Assembly (NCBI RefSeq): GCF_024748615.1
Contig: NZ_CP087168.1
Location: 2,108,001 to 2,172,000, forward strand
Source of the DNA: Pseudomonas sp. B21-048
GTDB taxonomy: Bacteria; Pseudomonadota; Gammaproteobacteria; Pseudomonadales; Pseudomonadaceae
Reading direction: 5' to 3'
Length of the DNA stretch: 64,000 bases
Both the position numbers and the translations under genes were made by a program. How positions within the stretch are numbered: the first letter of the stretch is position 1; the number at the start of each line of letters is the position of its first letter. Shown here piece by piece: positions 35,449-44,143 of this stretch. The notes under the pieces were generated by a model that saw nothing but the letters and a program-made list of their open reading frames with translations, ran no database searches and was not told where the DNA came from.

Positions 35449-36681
35449 ATGAATACGATAGTAAATCCTTACAAAATGTACCTGAAGTTATGTACGTTTT
35501 TGATGATTATCATTTCTTCAGATACGTTGGATTTATTTAAAGAGGGTGGTGCTCGGGAGCAAGGTGTAGCAGGTAGGGCCATTGAATACACAGGTCCGAT
35601 AAACTATATCATTCCCTCATGGTTGATGATGTCTGCCCCTATCCTTGTCATTTTATTGATAAAGGAGTTGAAAAGAATGAAGGCCCGAGAGCTTAATCTT
35701 GTTCCTGTATCATTTCTAGCGCTATCATTTTTGTCTATCGCTTGGGCTGATGATAAGTATGTAATGTTTAGGACGGCTTTGTTGATTTTTTTTGCATATG
35801 CTCTAATTTTTATACAGGTAAGAACCTTCACCATAAAGCAGAACATATATTTTCTTAGTAATGTATTGTTAGGGATGCAGGTTTTTTCTTTACTAATGAT
35901 TCTATTTGTTCCGTCATATGGGATTGCGGTAGGTGAAGAACATGCTGGGAAATGGCAAGGTATGTTTAATCATAAAAATACCCTCGGTAGTTTTTCTGTA
36001 ATAGCATATTGTATATTTATAGGGCGTCTAAAGATAAAGTACAGTTTGGGTCCTGTTGTTGGAGCGCTACTTTCTGTAGCGCTTGCTCTGGGGTCGCAAT
36101 CATTTACGGCGGTCGGTGCAATAGCGCTTTCAACAGTTATATTCATTTTATTTGGATACCGTAAAGCCCTAAAGGTTGCATTCACATTTCGGCGAGCTAT
36201 TTTAATCACGACCCTGCTTATTAGCGGGTTTATGGTGTTTATCGCTGTGGCCAATATTAACTCTATTGGTGTTTTCGGTAAAGATACTAGTTTTACTGGA
36301 AGGAACCTAATATGGGGTTATTTGCTAGTGCAGACATTAAAATCCCCTGTTGTCGGGCATGGGTTAAGTGATTTGCCAACTAGGTTGGCATCTTCAACAG
36401 GAAGCGCCGATTTCCAAAATAGTGTAGGGTTTATCGTTGGTACAGCTCATAATGGTTTTATTGAAGCTATTTACGCGCTAGGAGTGCTGGGCGTAATATA
36501 TATATATTGTTTTCTGTCGAAGATGGTTGTTTTTAGTAAGCCCCAAATTAATTTTATGCTTAACTTAACTCTTCTTATGGGCATTGTCATAATTAATACG
36601 TTCGAATCAAAATTCTTTAGTTTTAACTCTGTGTTCATAATAATGCTTTTTGCAATTGAGATGAATTATCGAAAGGTTTAG
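35449..36681 (+). CDS. Wzy-type polymerase (O-antigen ligase family)
   Basis: 410 residues from the ATG at 35449; a TTG at 35428 overlapping wzx is an alternative. About ten to twelve membrane helices and a large loop contain the family pattern WQGMFNHKNTLGSF and SFTGRNLIWGYLLVQTLKSPVVGHG, then GTAHNGFIEAIYALG. It polymerises repeat units in the periplasm; the same fold also includes O-antigen ligases, but adjacency to wzx favours polymerase. This is the last gene of the AT-rich block. Confidence 0.9.
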   Translation: MNTIVNPYKMYLKLCTFLMIIISSDTLDLFKEGGAREQGVAGRAIEYTGPINYIIPSWLMMSAPILVILLIKELKRMKARELNLVPVSFLALSFLSIAWADDKYVMFRTALLIFFAYALIFIQVRTFTIKQNIYFLSNVLLGMQVFSLLMILFVPSYGIAVGEEHAGKWQGMFNHKNTLGSFSVIAYCIFIGRLKIKYSLGPVVGALLSVALALGSQSFTAVGAIALSTVIFILFGYRKALKVAFTFRRAILITTLLISGFMVFIAVANINSIGVFGKDTSFTGRNLIWGYLLVQTLKSPVVGHGLSDLPTRLASSTGSADFQNSVGFIVGTAHNGFIEAIYALGVLGVIYIYCFLSKMVVFSKPQINFMLNLTLLMGIVIINTFESKFFSFNSVFIIMLFAIEMNYRKV

Positions 36682-37137
36682 TGCCGCTGCGTACTTGCTG
36701 ATGTCATAGGGTGGCGAACGAGTCCACCTTCATATGCTGATTTAGAGAGGTATGGGGAGCGCCAGGGCTACGAGTTAGGCTGGCAGCCCACTGTAGTTTT
36801 TATATGAAATTGAGCAAGCACAGCCTGAAAAAACGAGTGCTAAAAGGCGCTTGCACTGATGCAAATATAAGCACTATTTCTGCGTAATAAAATACCAGCT
36901 AATTCATATAGAGTTGCATATTTTTAACTGATTAAGAGCGCGGATAAATTGGCCGCGTTATACGATTCTGTCGAATCGTAGGATTTTTAAGTGATCGCGT
37001 GGCGCAAACTGATTGGATTTTTCCTAATGGAAAGGTTTTGTCGTTCACTTAAATATCTTGTATAGACAGAGGGGCCTCTAAGGTAGGTCTCATCAGGTAC
37101 ATCTCAATGACTTCTAACTAAGATTGTGTAGAGCACG
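36682..37137. other. Junction between AT-rich block and GC-rich conserved genes
   Basis: 456 bp without a gene. Base composition changes across it. It probably contains a promoter for the glycosyltransferase-rml group. No repeat or integration site is recognised. Confidence 0.5.
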
Positions 37138-38259
37138 ATGAAAAAACTATTTATCCTTGGGATACGCGGAATTCCAGCGCAACACGGCGGTTTTGAAACC
37201 TTCGCCGAAAAACTCTCCCTCTACTTGGTCAAGCAGGGTTGGAAAGTTACTGTCTACTGCCAGGAAGACGGTACCGGCGGTATATCGACCAGTGAATGGA
37301 AGGGTGTTCATCGAATTCATATCCCGATCGCCAATACCGGCGTGGCGGGCACGGTGTTTTTCGATTGGAAGGCCACCGTCCATGCGCTGGGCCAGAAGGG
37401 ACTGTTTCTGACCCTCGGCTACAACACGGCGGCGTTCAATATCCTGCAGCGGATCAAGGGCCAGACCAATGTCATCAATATGGATGGCATCGAATGGCGG
37501 CGGGAGAAGTGGGGGCTAGTGGCGAAAACCTGGTTCTGGCTGAACGAGCGGGCGGGTTGCTGGATCGGCAATCACTTGGTGGCCGACCACCCAAAAATCA
37601 GGGATCACCTGGCCACTCGGGTCAAGGATTCGAAGGTCACCATGATCCCCTATGGCGGGGACCGGGTACACGAGGCAGACCCGGTCGCCCTGGCCGGTTA
37701 TGGCCTGGAGCCCCATGGTTTCTCGGTGGTTATCGCCCGGCCGGAGCCGGAGAACTCCTTTCTGCAGGTCGTCAAGGCCTTCAGCAGCAAGCGCCGTAAC
37801 CATAAGTTGGTGGTGCTGGGCAACTTCACACCGGAGAAGAACGAGTACCACAAGCGGGTGATGGACGCGGCCGGCGAGGAAGTGATCTTCCCCGGCGCCA
37901 TCTACGAGGCGGCGGTGGTCCGGGCGCTGCGGTTTTTCAGTCGTTTTTACATCCATGGCCATCAAGTAGGGGGTACCAACCCTTCGCTGGTAGAGGCATT
38001 GGGCGCTGGCTGCTCGGTGATTGCCCATAACAACCATTTCAACCGATGGGTTGCCGGTGATGCGGCGGTGTACTTCGACGACGAGCACGACTGTGCGAAG
38101 TTGTTTGAGAAATATCTGCGCGACGACCACGACCATTTGATCGCGGCGATGAAGGCTGAAAGCACCCGTCGCTTCAACGAAAAGTTCACTTGGGAAAACA
38201 TCCTTTCCCAATATGAAAAATTATTGATCCAGTGGTACCCCAGGGAGTACAGCAAGTGA
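37138..38259 (+). CDS. DUF1972-type glycosyltransferase (putative rhamnosyltransferase)
   Basis: 373 residues. It opens with [24 protein letters not shown], the signature of the DUF1972/GT4 proteins, and has [13 protein letters not shown] late. Members near rml genes are often rhamnosyltransferases, which is the inferred role. The gene is GC-rich, unlike the preceding block, and overlaps rmlB by four bases (GTGA). Confidence 0.88.
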   Translation: MKKLFILGIRGIPAQHGGFETFAEKLSLYLVKQGWKVTVYCQEDGTGGISTSEWKGVHRIHIPIANTGVAGTVFFDWKATVHALGQKGLFLTLGYNTAAFNILQRIKGQTNVINMDGIEWRREKWGLVAKTWFWLNERAGCWIGNHLVADHPKIRDHLATRVKDSKVTMIPYGGDRVHEADPVALAGYGLEPHGFSVVIARPEPENSFLQVVKAFSSKRRNHKLVVLGNFTPEKNEYHKRVMDAAGEEVIFPGAIYEAAVVRALRFFSRFYIHGHQVGGTNPSLVEALGAGCSVIAHNNHFNRWVAGDAAVYFDDEHDCAKLFEKYLRDDHDHLIAAMKAESTRRFNEKFTWENILSQYEKLLIQWYPREYSK

Positions 38260-39323
38260 CCCAACGTATTATCGTCACCGGCGGTGCCGGTTTTATCGGT
38301 TCCGCCGTCGTTCGCCATTTGATTAACAACACCGATGTGAGCGTGCTCAATATCGACAAGCTCACCTACGCCGGTAATACCGAGTCTCTGGCATCGGTGG
38401 CGAGCAGCCCTCGGTATGAATTCCAGCAGGTGGATATCTGCGACACGGCGGTGCTGCACGAGCTGTTCGCGCGTTTCCAGCCTGATGCGGTGATGCACCT
38501 GGCGGCCGAGTCCCATGTGGACCGTTCCATCGACAGCCCATCGGACTTCATCCAGACCAATATTGTCGGTACCTACAGCATGCTGGAGGCCAGCCGTCGC
38601 TATTGGGCGGGGCTGGCAACGGAGCAGAAACGGGACTTTCGCTTCCACCATATCTCCACCGATGAAGTCTATGGTGACCTGGAAGGCACCGACGACCTGT
38701 TCACCGAGACCACGCCTTACGAGCCGAGCTCGCCGTACTCGGCGTCCAAGGCCGGTTCCGACCACTTGGTGCGAGCCTGGCACCGCACATATGGACTGCC
38801 GGTGTTGGTCACCAACTGCTCGAATAACTACGGGCCTTTCCACTTCCCCGAGAAGTTGATCCCCCATGTGATTCTCAATGCCATCCATGGCAAGCCGCTG
38901 CCGGTATATGGCGATGGCTCGCAGATTCGTGACTGGCTGTTTGTTGAGGACCATGCCCGCGCGCTGTTCGAAGTGGTGTCGCGCGGCACCGTGGGCGAAA
39001 CCTACAACATCGGTGGGCACAACGAGAAGCGCAATCTGCAAGTGGTGGAAACCATTTGCGAGCTGCTCGATGAGCTGCGCCCCCGCGATAAAGAGTTGGG
39101 CTCTTACAAGGAGCTGATCACCTTCGTCGCTGACCGTCCCGGGCATGATCTCCGTTACGCCATCGATGCGAGCAAGATCGAGCGTGAGCTCGGCTGGCGA
39201 CCACAGGAAACCTTTGAAAGCGGCCTCTGCAAAACGGTTCAGTGGTACCTGGATCATCAAGGGTGGTGGCAACGAGTCCTTAACGGTGAGTACCGCCCGG
39301 AGCGTCTTGGCAATATCGGTTGA
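38256..39323 (+). CDS. rfbB: dTDP-glucose 4,6-dehydratase
   Basis: 355 residues from the GTG at 38256, which overlaps the previous stop and has GGGAG about nine bases upstream; an earlier in-frame start inside the neighbour is unlikely. NAD-binding [10 protein letters not shown], the active-site [11 protein letters not shown], and the catalytic [10 protein letters not shown] are intact. It makes dTDP-4-keto-6-deoxyglucose, the second step toward dTDP-L-rhamnose or related deoxy sugars. Confidence 0.95.
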   Translation: MTQRIIVTGGAGFIGSAVVRHLINNTDVSVLNIDKLTYAGNTESLASVASSPRYEFQQVDICDTAVLHELFARFQPDAVMHLAAESHVDRSIDSPSDFIQTNIVGTYSMLEASRRYWAGLATEQKRDFRFHHISTDEVYGDLEGTDDLFTETTPYEPSSPYSASKAGSDHLVRAWHRTYGLPVLVTNCSNNYGPFHFPEKLIPHVILNAIHGKPLPVYGDGSQIRDWLFVEDHARALFEVVSRGTVGETYNIGGHNEKRNLQVVETICELLDELRPRDKELGSYKELITFVADRPGHDLRYAIDASKIERELGWRPQETFESGLCKTVQWYLDHQGWWQRVLNGEYRPERLGNIG

Positions 39324-39368
39324 ACCATCTAAATCCTGCCTCTATTAAATTTTGAAGGGAATCCCCAC

Positions 39369-40247
39369 ATGAAAGGCATCATTTTGGCCGGAGGCTCCGG
39401 CACCCGCTTGCATCCCATTACCCGTGGTGTATCCAAACAGCTGCTGCCGGTCTACGACAAGCCGATGATTTATTATCCGCTGTCGGTATTAATGCTGGCG
39501 GGCATTCGCGAGGTATTGATTATTTCCACGCCTCAGGACTTGCCGAACTTCCAGAACCTGTTGGGTGATGGCTCTTCTTTCGGTATTGAACTCAGTTATG
39601 CCGAACAACCTTCTCCCGATGGTCTGGCCCAGGCCTTCCTGATCGGCGAGGATTTTATCGGCGACAGTAATGTGGCGCTGATTCTGGGCGACAACATCTT
39701 CTACGGTTACGGCTTCAGCGCCTTGCTGCGTGAAGCGTCGCAACGACAGACTGGTGCCACCGTCTTCGGTTATCGAGTCAGTGATCCGGAGCGTTTTGGC
39801 GTTGTCGAGTTCGACGATAACGGCAAGGCGATCTCGATCGAAGAGAAGCCAAAACATCCGAAGTCCGACCATGCTGTCACCGGCTTGTATTTCTACGACA
39901 AAGACGTGGTGCGCATTGCAAAGCAGGTCAAACCTTCGATCCGCGGCGAACTTGAGATCACGGATGTGAACAACGCGTATCTGCAGCGCGGGGATTTGCA
40001 CGTCAGTGTGTTGGGACGTGGTTTTGCCTGGCTGGACACCGGGACCCATGATTCGTTGATGGAGGCCGGGCATTTCGTCCAGACCATCGAAGCGCGTCAG
40101 GGCTTGAAAGTGGCCTGTCTGGAGGAGGTGGCGTACCACCAGGGTTGGTTGTCGGCCGCGGAACTCGATAAACAAGCCACCGCGTTACATAAAACCGGTT
40201 ACGGCCAATACTTGGCACGGGTGCTGACTGCGGAGCCCGCGAAATGA
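39369..40247 (+). CDS. rfbA: Glucose-1-phosphate thymidylyltransferase
   Basis: 292 residues. [37 protein letters not shown] and ILGDNIFYG are the defining motifs. It makes dTDP-glucose for the neighbouring rfbB enzyme. Its stop overlaps the rfbC start (ATGA). Confidence 0.96.
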   Translation: MKGIILAGGSGTRLHPITRGVSKQLLPVYDKPMIYYPLSVLMLAGIREVLIISTPQDLPNFQNLLGDGSSFGIELSYAEQPSPDGLAQAFLIGEDFIGDSNVALILGDNIFYGYGFSALLREASQRQTGATVFGYRVSDPERFGVVEFDDNGKAISIEEKPKHPKSDHAVTGLYFYDKDVVRIAKQVKPSIRGELEITDVNNAYLQRGDLHVSVLGRGFAWLDTGTHDSLMEAGHFVQTIEARQGLKVACLEEVAYHQGWLSAAELDKQATALHKTGYGQYLARVLTAEPAK

Positions 40248-40783
40248 AAGTCATCAATACCCGGTTGCCTGGTGTACTGATCATCGAGCCTAAAATCTTC
40301 GGCGATGCCCGCGGGTTCTTTCTCGAGAGTTATCACCAGGAGCGTTATCGCGACGCCGGCATCGAATTGCCTTTCGTCCAGGATAATCATTCACGCTCGC
40401 AGTATGGCGTGCTGCGTGGTTTGCACTTCCAGCGCACCCGGCCGCAAGGCAAGTTGGTGCGGGTCACCCAAGGTGCGGTGTACGACGTGGTGGTGGACAT
40501 CAATCCAGAATCCCCCACGTGTGGTGAACATGTGGGCGTCAAGTTGACCGCCGACAACCATCTGCAGCTATGGGTGCCGCCGGGTTATGCCCACGGTTTC
40601 TGTGTGCTCAGTGATACCGCCGATTTTCAATACAAGTGCACCGATTTTTATTACCCCGAGGACGAGGGTGGTCTGCTCTGGAATGACCCGGAGCTGGATA
40701 TTGCCTGGCCGTTGGAGTCACCTCAACTCTCGGATAAAGACTTGCGAAACCCGCGCTTGCGCGCGGTATTGAGCGGTGAATGA
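40244..40783 (+). CDS. rfbC: dTDP-4-dehydrorhamnose 3,5-epimerase
   Basis: 179 residues. The cupin core contains [20 protein letters not shown] with the catalytic histidine, [19 protein letters not shown], and [15 protein letters not shown]. It converts the rfbB product to the L-lyxo keto sugar. The reductase gene rfbD that would finish dTDP-L-rhamnose does not follow; either it lies elsewhere or the polymer uses a different dTDP sugar. Confidence 0.95.
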   Translation: MKVINTRLPGVLIIEPKIFGDARGFFLESYHQERYRDAGIELPFVQDNHSRSQYGVLRGLHFQRTRPQGKLVRVTQGAVYDVVVDINPESPTCGEHVGVKLTADNHLQLWVPPGYAHGFCVLSDTADFQYKCTDFYYPEDEGGLLWNDPELDIAWPLESPQLSDKDLRNPRLRAVLSGE

Positions 40784-41083
40784 CTGAGCAATAAGGGTCT
40801 ATAGTTAACATTAACTATTTATGACCTGATGTTATTTAGCCTTGAATGTTCAATCACAGTAGAACCTTGCGCAATAAGCGTCGGGAAAATCCTGACTAAT
40901 AATAACAACAGGCGCGAGGGGAAAGTGATCAGCGTTTGGGAGTTTGTGCCGAAAATATCTTGTTGCGTAGTGAACATCTCTGAAAACCGCCTTTTTCCGT
41001 CAATACGTCATGCTCCGGCAAACGCTTTTGCGGATGAGGCGACAAAGGTTCGGCGTATGGCATGCACTCCCTATAAATGACAT
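40784..41083. other. Control region before the gfc export genes
   Basis: About 300 bp with no credible gene. A TATAAA at 41072-41077 may be the -10 of the promoter for the gfc group, giving a transcript that starts about 41084, right at a CCTCC/GGAGG hairpin. The -35 is weak, so another sigma factor is possible. Confidence 0.4.
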
Positions 41084-41104
41084 CCTCCAATGGAGGCAAT
41101 GTGT

Positions 41105-41218
41105 ATGAATTGGCTCGCTCAACGTCGCGGGTATCCGTTCATTGACCTGCTGTTCCATTCCCGGTCCCTTAGTATCAAATCTAATGCAGAGTTGATGTCG
41201 AGAAGGAGTCTGATATGA
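41105..41218 (+). CDS. Possible 37-codon leader peptide coupled to gfcA
   Basis: ATG 41105 has a strong GGAGG at 41092-41096 and opens 37 codons (MNWLAQRRGYPFIDLLFHSR and on) ending at TGA 41216-41218, which overlaps the gfcA start (ATGA). CCTCC at 41084-41088 can pair with the GGAGG across AAT, hiding the ribosome site. The peptide has no recognised family. Its arrangement suggests translational control of gfcA, but this is inference from position. Confidence 0.4.
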   Translation: MNWLAQRRGYPFIDLLFHSRSLSIKSNAELMSRRSLI

Positions 41219-41505
41219 AGAAAGTACTTACGGCCGGCTTGCTGGCTGTCATGAGCACCGCAGCGTTGGCGGCGGATGCACCACCGAGTCAACCGGCGAG
41301 CGAAGCCACGAGCGAAGCAGTGAGCGAGCCACTGTCGTTGAACACCCCGCTGGTCGGGGGCGTCACAGTCGCCGAAACCATGGTGGTCGGCGCGGCCATT
41401 CTCGGTGCGGCGGCGGCGGCTTCAAACTCCGGTGGCAGTTCCAATGGCGGTACCTCCGGAACGGGTGGCACAACTGGCACAACCGGTACAACCGGCACCA
41501 ACTAA
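41215..41505 (+). CDS. Small secreted threonine/glycine-rich protein (GfcA/YjbE type)
   Basis: 96 residues with AAGGAG upstream. A signal peptide (MKKVLTAGLLAVMSTAALA) is followed by a Ser/Ala/Glu-rich part, a hydrophobic stretch (VVGAAILGAAAAAS) and a Gly-Ser-Thr tail with GTTGT repeats. This is the make-up of YjbE/GfcA, the first gene of yjbEFGH and gfc operons. A strong terminator follows, so it may be made in excess over the downstream genes. Confidence 0.82.
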   Translation: MKKVLTAGLLAVMSTAALAADAPPSQPASEATSEAVSEPLSLNTPLVGGVTVAETMVVGAAILGAAAAASNSGGSSNGGTSGTGGTTGTTGTTGTN

Positions 41506-41526
41506 GACCCCGCGAAGTATGTTGTT

Positions 41527-41562
41527 CAAGATCACTCAGAACTTTCTGGGTGATCTTGTTTT
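41527..41562 (+). terminator. Terminator/attenuator after gfcA
   Basis: A 14-bp stem (41527-41540 with 41545-41558, one G-T pair) is followed by TTTT. It lies between gfcA and the wza gene, so it probably reduces expression of the downstream genes relative to gfcA. Confidence 0.85.
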
Positions 41563-41592
41563 AGATTTGCCCTCGACTAGCGTAGTGCCATT

Positions 41593-42705
41593 ATGATCCG
41601 TAGATTATCTGTTGTTATGCTGGCAAGTATCAGCTTGCACGGCTGTATGTTTTCGCCTGGTCAACACATGGACACCAGTCAAATGGTCAGTGACGGCTCT
41701 GGGGAAAGTAGCCGGGTGGAGCTTATTCCCATCACGCCTAAATTGATTGCCATGGATGCCGCCACGCAAGTTCGCGAATCAGTTCCCTCGGCGTTGTTGT
41801 CCTATGCGCCGGGCGGTTATCGCGTGGGCGCCAATGACTTGTTGTTTATCACGGTTTGGGATCACCCCGAATTGACGGCGCCTTCGGGGCCGCAACAGCA
41901 GCTCGATGCCAACGGTCGTCTGGTTCGTCCTGATGGCACACTGTTTTATCCCTACATCGGGAACATTCCGGCCGCCGGTAAAACCATCGAAGAGTTGCGA
42001 GCCTTTATCGCTGAGCGGTTATCGCAATTTGTCGAAAGCCCACAGGTCGACGTCAGCGTATTGCGCTTCGCCAGCCAGACCGTGGTGATTTCCGGCGCGG
42101 TGCTCAAAGCTGGCCAGCAGCCGATCACGACCACCCCGCTAAGCGTAGTGGAGGCCGTTGGTGCGGCCGGTGTGGATCCTTCGAATGCAGACTTGTCAGG
42201 CCTGACGCTGACCCGCGACGGGCGCGAATACAGGCTGGATCTGGATACCCTCAATCGCCAGGACTCGCAGCTTCAGGGTGTCTACCTCAAAGGGGGCGAC
42301 CGGCTGTACTTGCCTTATAACGACCTCAAGCGAATCTATGTCATGGGTGAGGTCAACCAGCCTCGCGCGCTGAGCTTCAAGAGCAAATCGATCAACTTGA
42401 CCGATGCGCTGGGCACGGTAGGGGGCTTGAACCAGACCACCTCCAATGGCAATGCGGTGTACGTGATTCGCGGCGCGGACAAGCTGGAAACCGAACCGGC
42501 CAAAGTGTTCCAGCTCGACGCCGAATCGCCTTCAGCCTTGGTGCTGGCCACTCGTTTCGATTTGCAGCCGCAAGACATCGTTTATGTCGGCCCGGCCGGC
42601 GTGACGCGCTGGAACCGTCTGATCACCCAGCTTCTGCCGACCGCCAGTGTCCTCGGGACCGGTGCCAGCTCAGTTAACGATATCAGCGAAGCCAACAGCA
42701 GATAA
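41593..42705 (+). CDS. Outer-membrane polysaccharide export lipoprotein (Wza/GfcE type)
   Basis: 370 residues. The lipobox LHGC lies near residue 17. The poly-export domain contains YRVGANDLLFITVWDHPELT and the path NGRLVRPDGTLFYPYIGNIPAAGKTIEELR. Two SLBB-like segments follow (VVISGAVLKAGQQPITTTPLS; YVMGEVNQPRALSFKSKSINL). The C-terminal helix with RWNRLITQLLP fits the outer-membrane barrel of Wza. It forms the export channel with the Wzc/Etk protein of this locus. Confidence 0.94.
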   Translation: MIRRLSVVMLASISLHGCMFSPGQHMDTSQMVSDGSGESSRVELIPITPKLIAMDAATQVRESVPSALLSYAPGGYRVGANDLLFITVWDHPELTAPSGPQQQLDANGRLVRPDGTLFYPYIGNIPAAGKTIEELRAFIAERLSQFVESPQVDVSVLRFASQTVVISGAVLKAGQQPITTTPLSVVEAVGAAGVDPSNADLSGLTLTRDGREYRLDLDTLNRQDSQLQGVYLKGGDRLYLPYNDLKRIYVMGEVNQPRALSFKSKSINLTDALGTVGGLNQTTSNGNAVYVIRGADKLETEPAKVFQLDAESPSALVLATRFDLQPQDIVYVGPAGVTRWNRLITQLLPTASVLGTGASSVNDISEANSR

Positions 42706-42719
42706 GGCTCAATCCCGCC

Positions 42720-43379
42720 GTGAAAAATTTGCCTACCTTCGCCAGTCTGACGATGGCGCTTTTGTTGTGTGGGTGTAACCCATTGATGAAGGCTTCCTGG
42801 GACACGCTTGAAGCGTCCGTCGCGGGGCCTGCCTCCATCAATTTGACCCGCGCTCAGGTCGACGCCGTGCCGTATCCGCAGATCCTGGTCACCACACCCT
42901 CCAGCGAGGGGGTGATGGCGATGGCTCGCCGACGGGGCGACCTGCAGTTCTGGGTCGCTTCCGGCAAGCAAGTGTTGATGATGCGCGATGGCCTGGTGGT
43001 GCGCACCGTCGGGCTGGGCGTTTCACTGGATGGCACTCGCTTCAATGATGAGTCGCCCTTCAAGCGCGGCCTTCAGCAGTTGCCCGACGGTTACACCAGC
43101 ACGCGCTGGATCGACATCTACGACGGCAATCGAATCGGTATCGCGGTCAACAGCCGTTTCAGCCCCCACGGCATCGAGACCATCAGCATTTTGGACAAGG
43201 ATTACGCCTTGCTGCGTATCGACGAGCAGGTGGATGCACCCACCCTGAATTTCCGTGCCACCAACCGTTACTGGGTCGACCCTCAGGACGGTTTCATCCT
43301 GCGCAGCGAGCAGCATCTGACGCCGCAGCTGTTCTTGAAAATCCTGCAGGTGCGCCCTGATCGGGGGGCTGCCCGGTGA
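42720..43379 (+). CDS. YjbF/GfcB-type lipoprotein
   Basis: 219 residues from a GTG. The lipobox is LCGC with Cys 19. The body contains VPYPQILVTTPSSEGVMAMAR, VVRTVGLGVSLDGTRF and RYWVDPQDGFILRSEQHL, typical of the YjbF/GfcB family. These lipoproteins belong to the export machinery of group-4 capsules; the exact role is unknown. The stop overlaps the next start (GTGA), so the genes are coupled. Confidence 0.88.
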   Translation: MKNLPTFASLTMALLLCGCNPLMKASWDTLEASVAGPASINLTRAQVDAVPYPQILVTTPSSEGVMAMARRRGDLQFWVASGKQVLMMRDGLVVRTVGLGVSLDGTRFNDESPFKRGLQQLPDGYTSTRWIDIYDGNRIGIAVNSRFSPHGIETISILDKDYALLRIDEQVDAPTLNFRATNRYWVDPQDGFILRSEQHLTPQLFLKILQVRPDRGAAR

Positions 43380-44143
43380 AGTGTTCGAACCTTATGTTGC
43401 TTGGCTTGCTCTTGATCGGCCCGGGCGTGAGCCAGGCGGCCGTCACGGTCAGCGGTGATGTGCGCAGCCCTGGTCATGTCGACATCAAGCCCGGTGCACG
43501 CTTGCTGGACGTCATTCGCGATGCCCAACCCAACGCCGAAAGTTACTGGCTGGGTGCGGCGTGGCTACATCGCTCGTTGGAGAATCAGCAAGCGCGATTG
43601 AAGGCCGGCGTCCTGTTTGATCTGAAGCTGCTGCAACGGGGTGCCTTGCTGGATGGCAAGGGCACGCGAGCAGATTTGAGCGCGCGCCTGCATGAGCAAA
43701 TCGAAGGGCTGCCGGTCACCGGACGCCAGGTCGCGGTGCTCGACCCGATCGCCGTGGAAGTGGGATTCGCCAGCAACGCTCTACTGGAGGATGGCGACCG
43801 TCTGATGTATCCCGCGCGGCCGTCCACCGTGGAAATCCTCGGGGCGGTTGCTCAGCCTTGTCATGTGCCTTATAGCGCCATGCAGGAAGTCCGCGCCTAT
43901 GCCCGGCAATGCGCCATCCTCGACGACGCCGAACGCGATTATCTGTGGCTGATCCAGCCCGACGGCCAGGTGCGGCGCGTGGGCGTGGCGGTATGGAATC
44001 GTCAGGACGGCGTCGTGGTGGCTCCCGGCAGCAGGATCCTGGTGCCGATCAGGAACGATGATCTTGAGGTACCGACCCCCGAGCTCAATCAACAACTGGC
44101 CGAATTTCTCGCCACTCAACCCCTGGCTGAGGTGGCCCCTTGA
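43376..44143 (+). CDS. Capsule biosynthesis GfcC/YjbG-type protein
   Basis: 255 residues from a GTG overlapping gfcB. A signal peptide (LMLLGLLLIGPGVSQAA) precedes a beta-grasp (SLBB-like) part with VSGDVRSPGHVDIKPGARLLDVIRDA and a second with VEILGAVAQPCHVPYSAM. Such periplasmic proteins resemble the Wza domains and are needed for group-4 capsule. It overlaps gfcD (TTGA). Confidence 0.9.
   Translation: MKCSNLMLLGLLLIGPGVSQAAVTVSGDVRSPGHVDIKPGARLLDVIRDAQPNAESYWLGAAWLHRSLENQQARLKAGVLFDLKLLQRGALLDGKGTRADLSARLHEQIEGLPVTGRQVAVLDPIAVEVGFASNALLEDGDRLMYPARPSTVEILGAVAQPCHVPYSAMQEVRAYARQCAILDDAERDYLWLIQPDGQVRRVGVAVWNRQDGVVVAPGSRILVPIRNDDLEVPTPELNQQLAEFLATQPLAEVAP

Noticed and set aside
37962..39272. 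Long minus-strand frame opposite rfbB and the DUF1972 gene
   Set aside because: Third-position GC bias opens this frame; the plus-strand genes have all expected motifs and overlaps.
40829..41080. 83-codon frame between rfbC and gfcA
   Set aside because: No convincing start or composition, and it crosses the probable promoter of the gfc genes.
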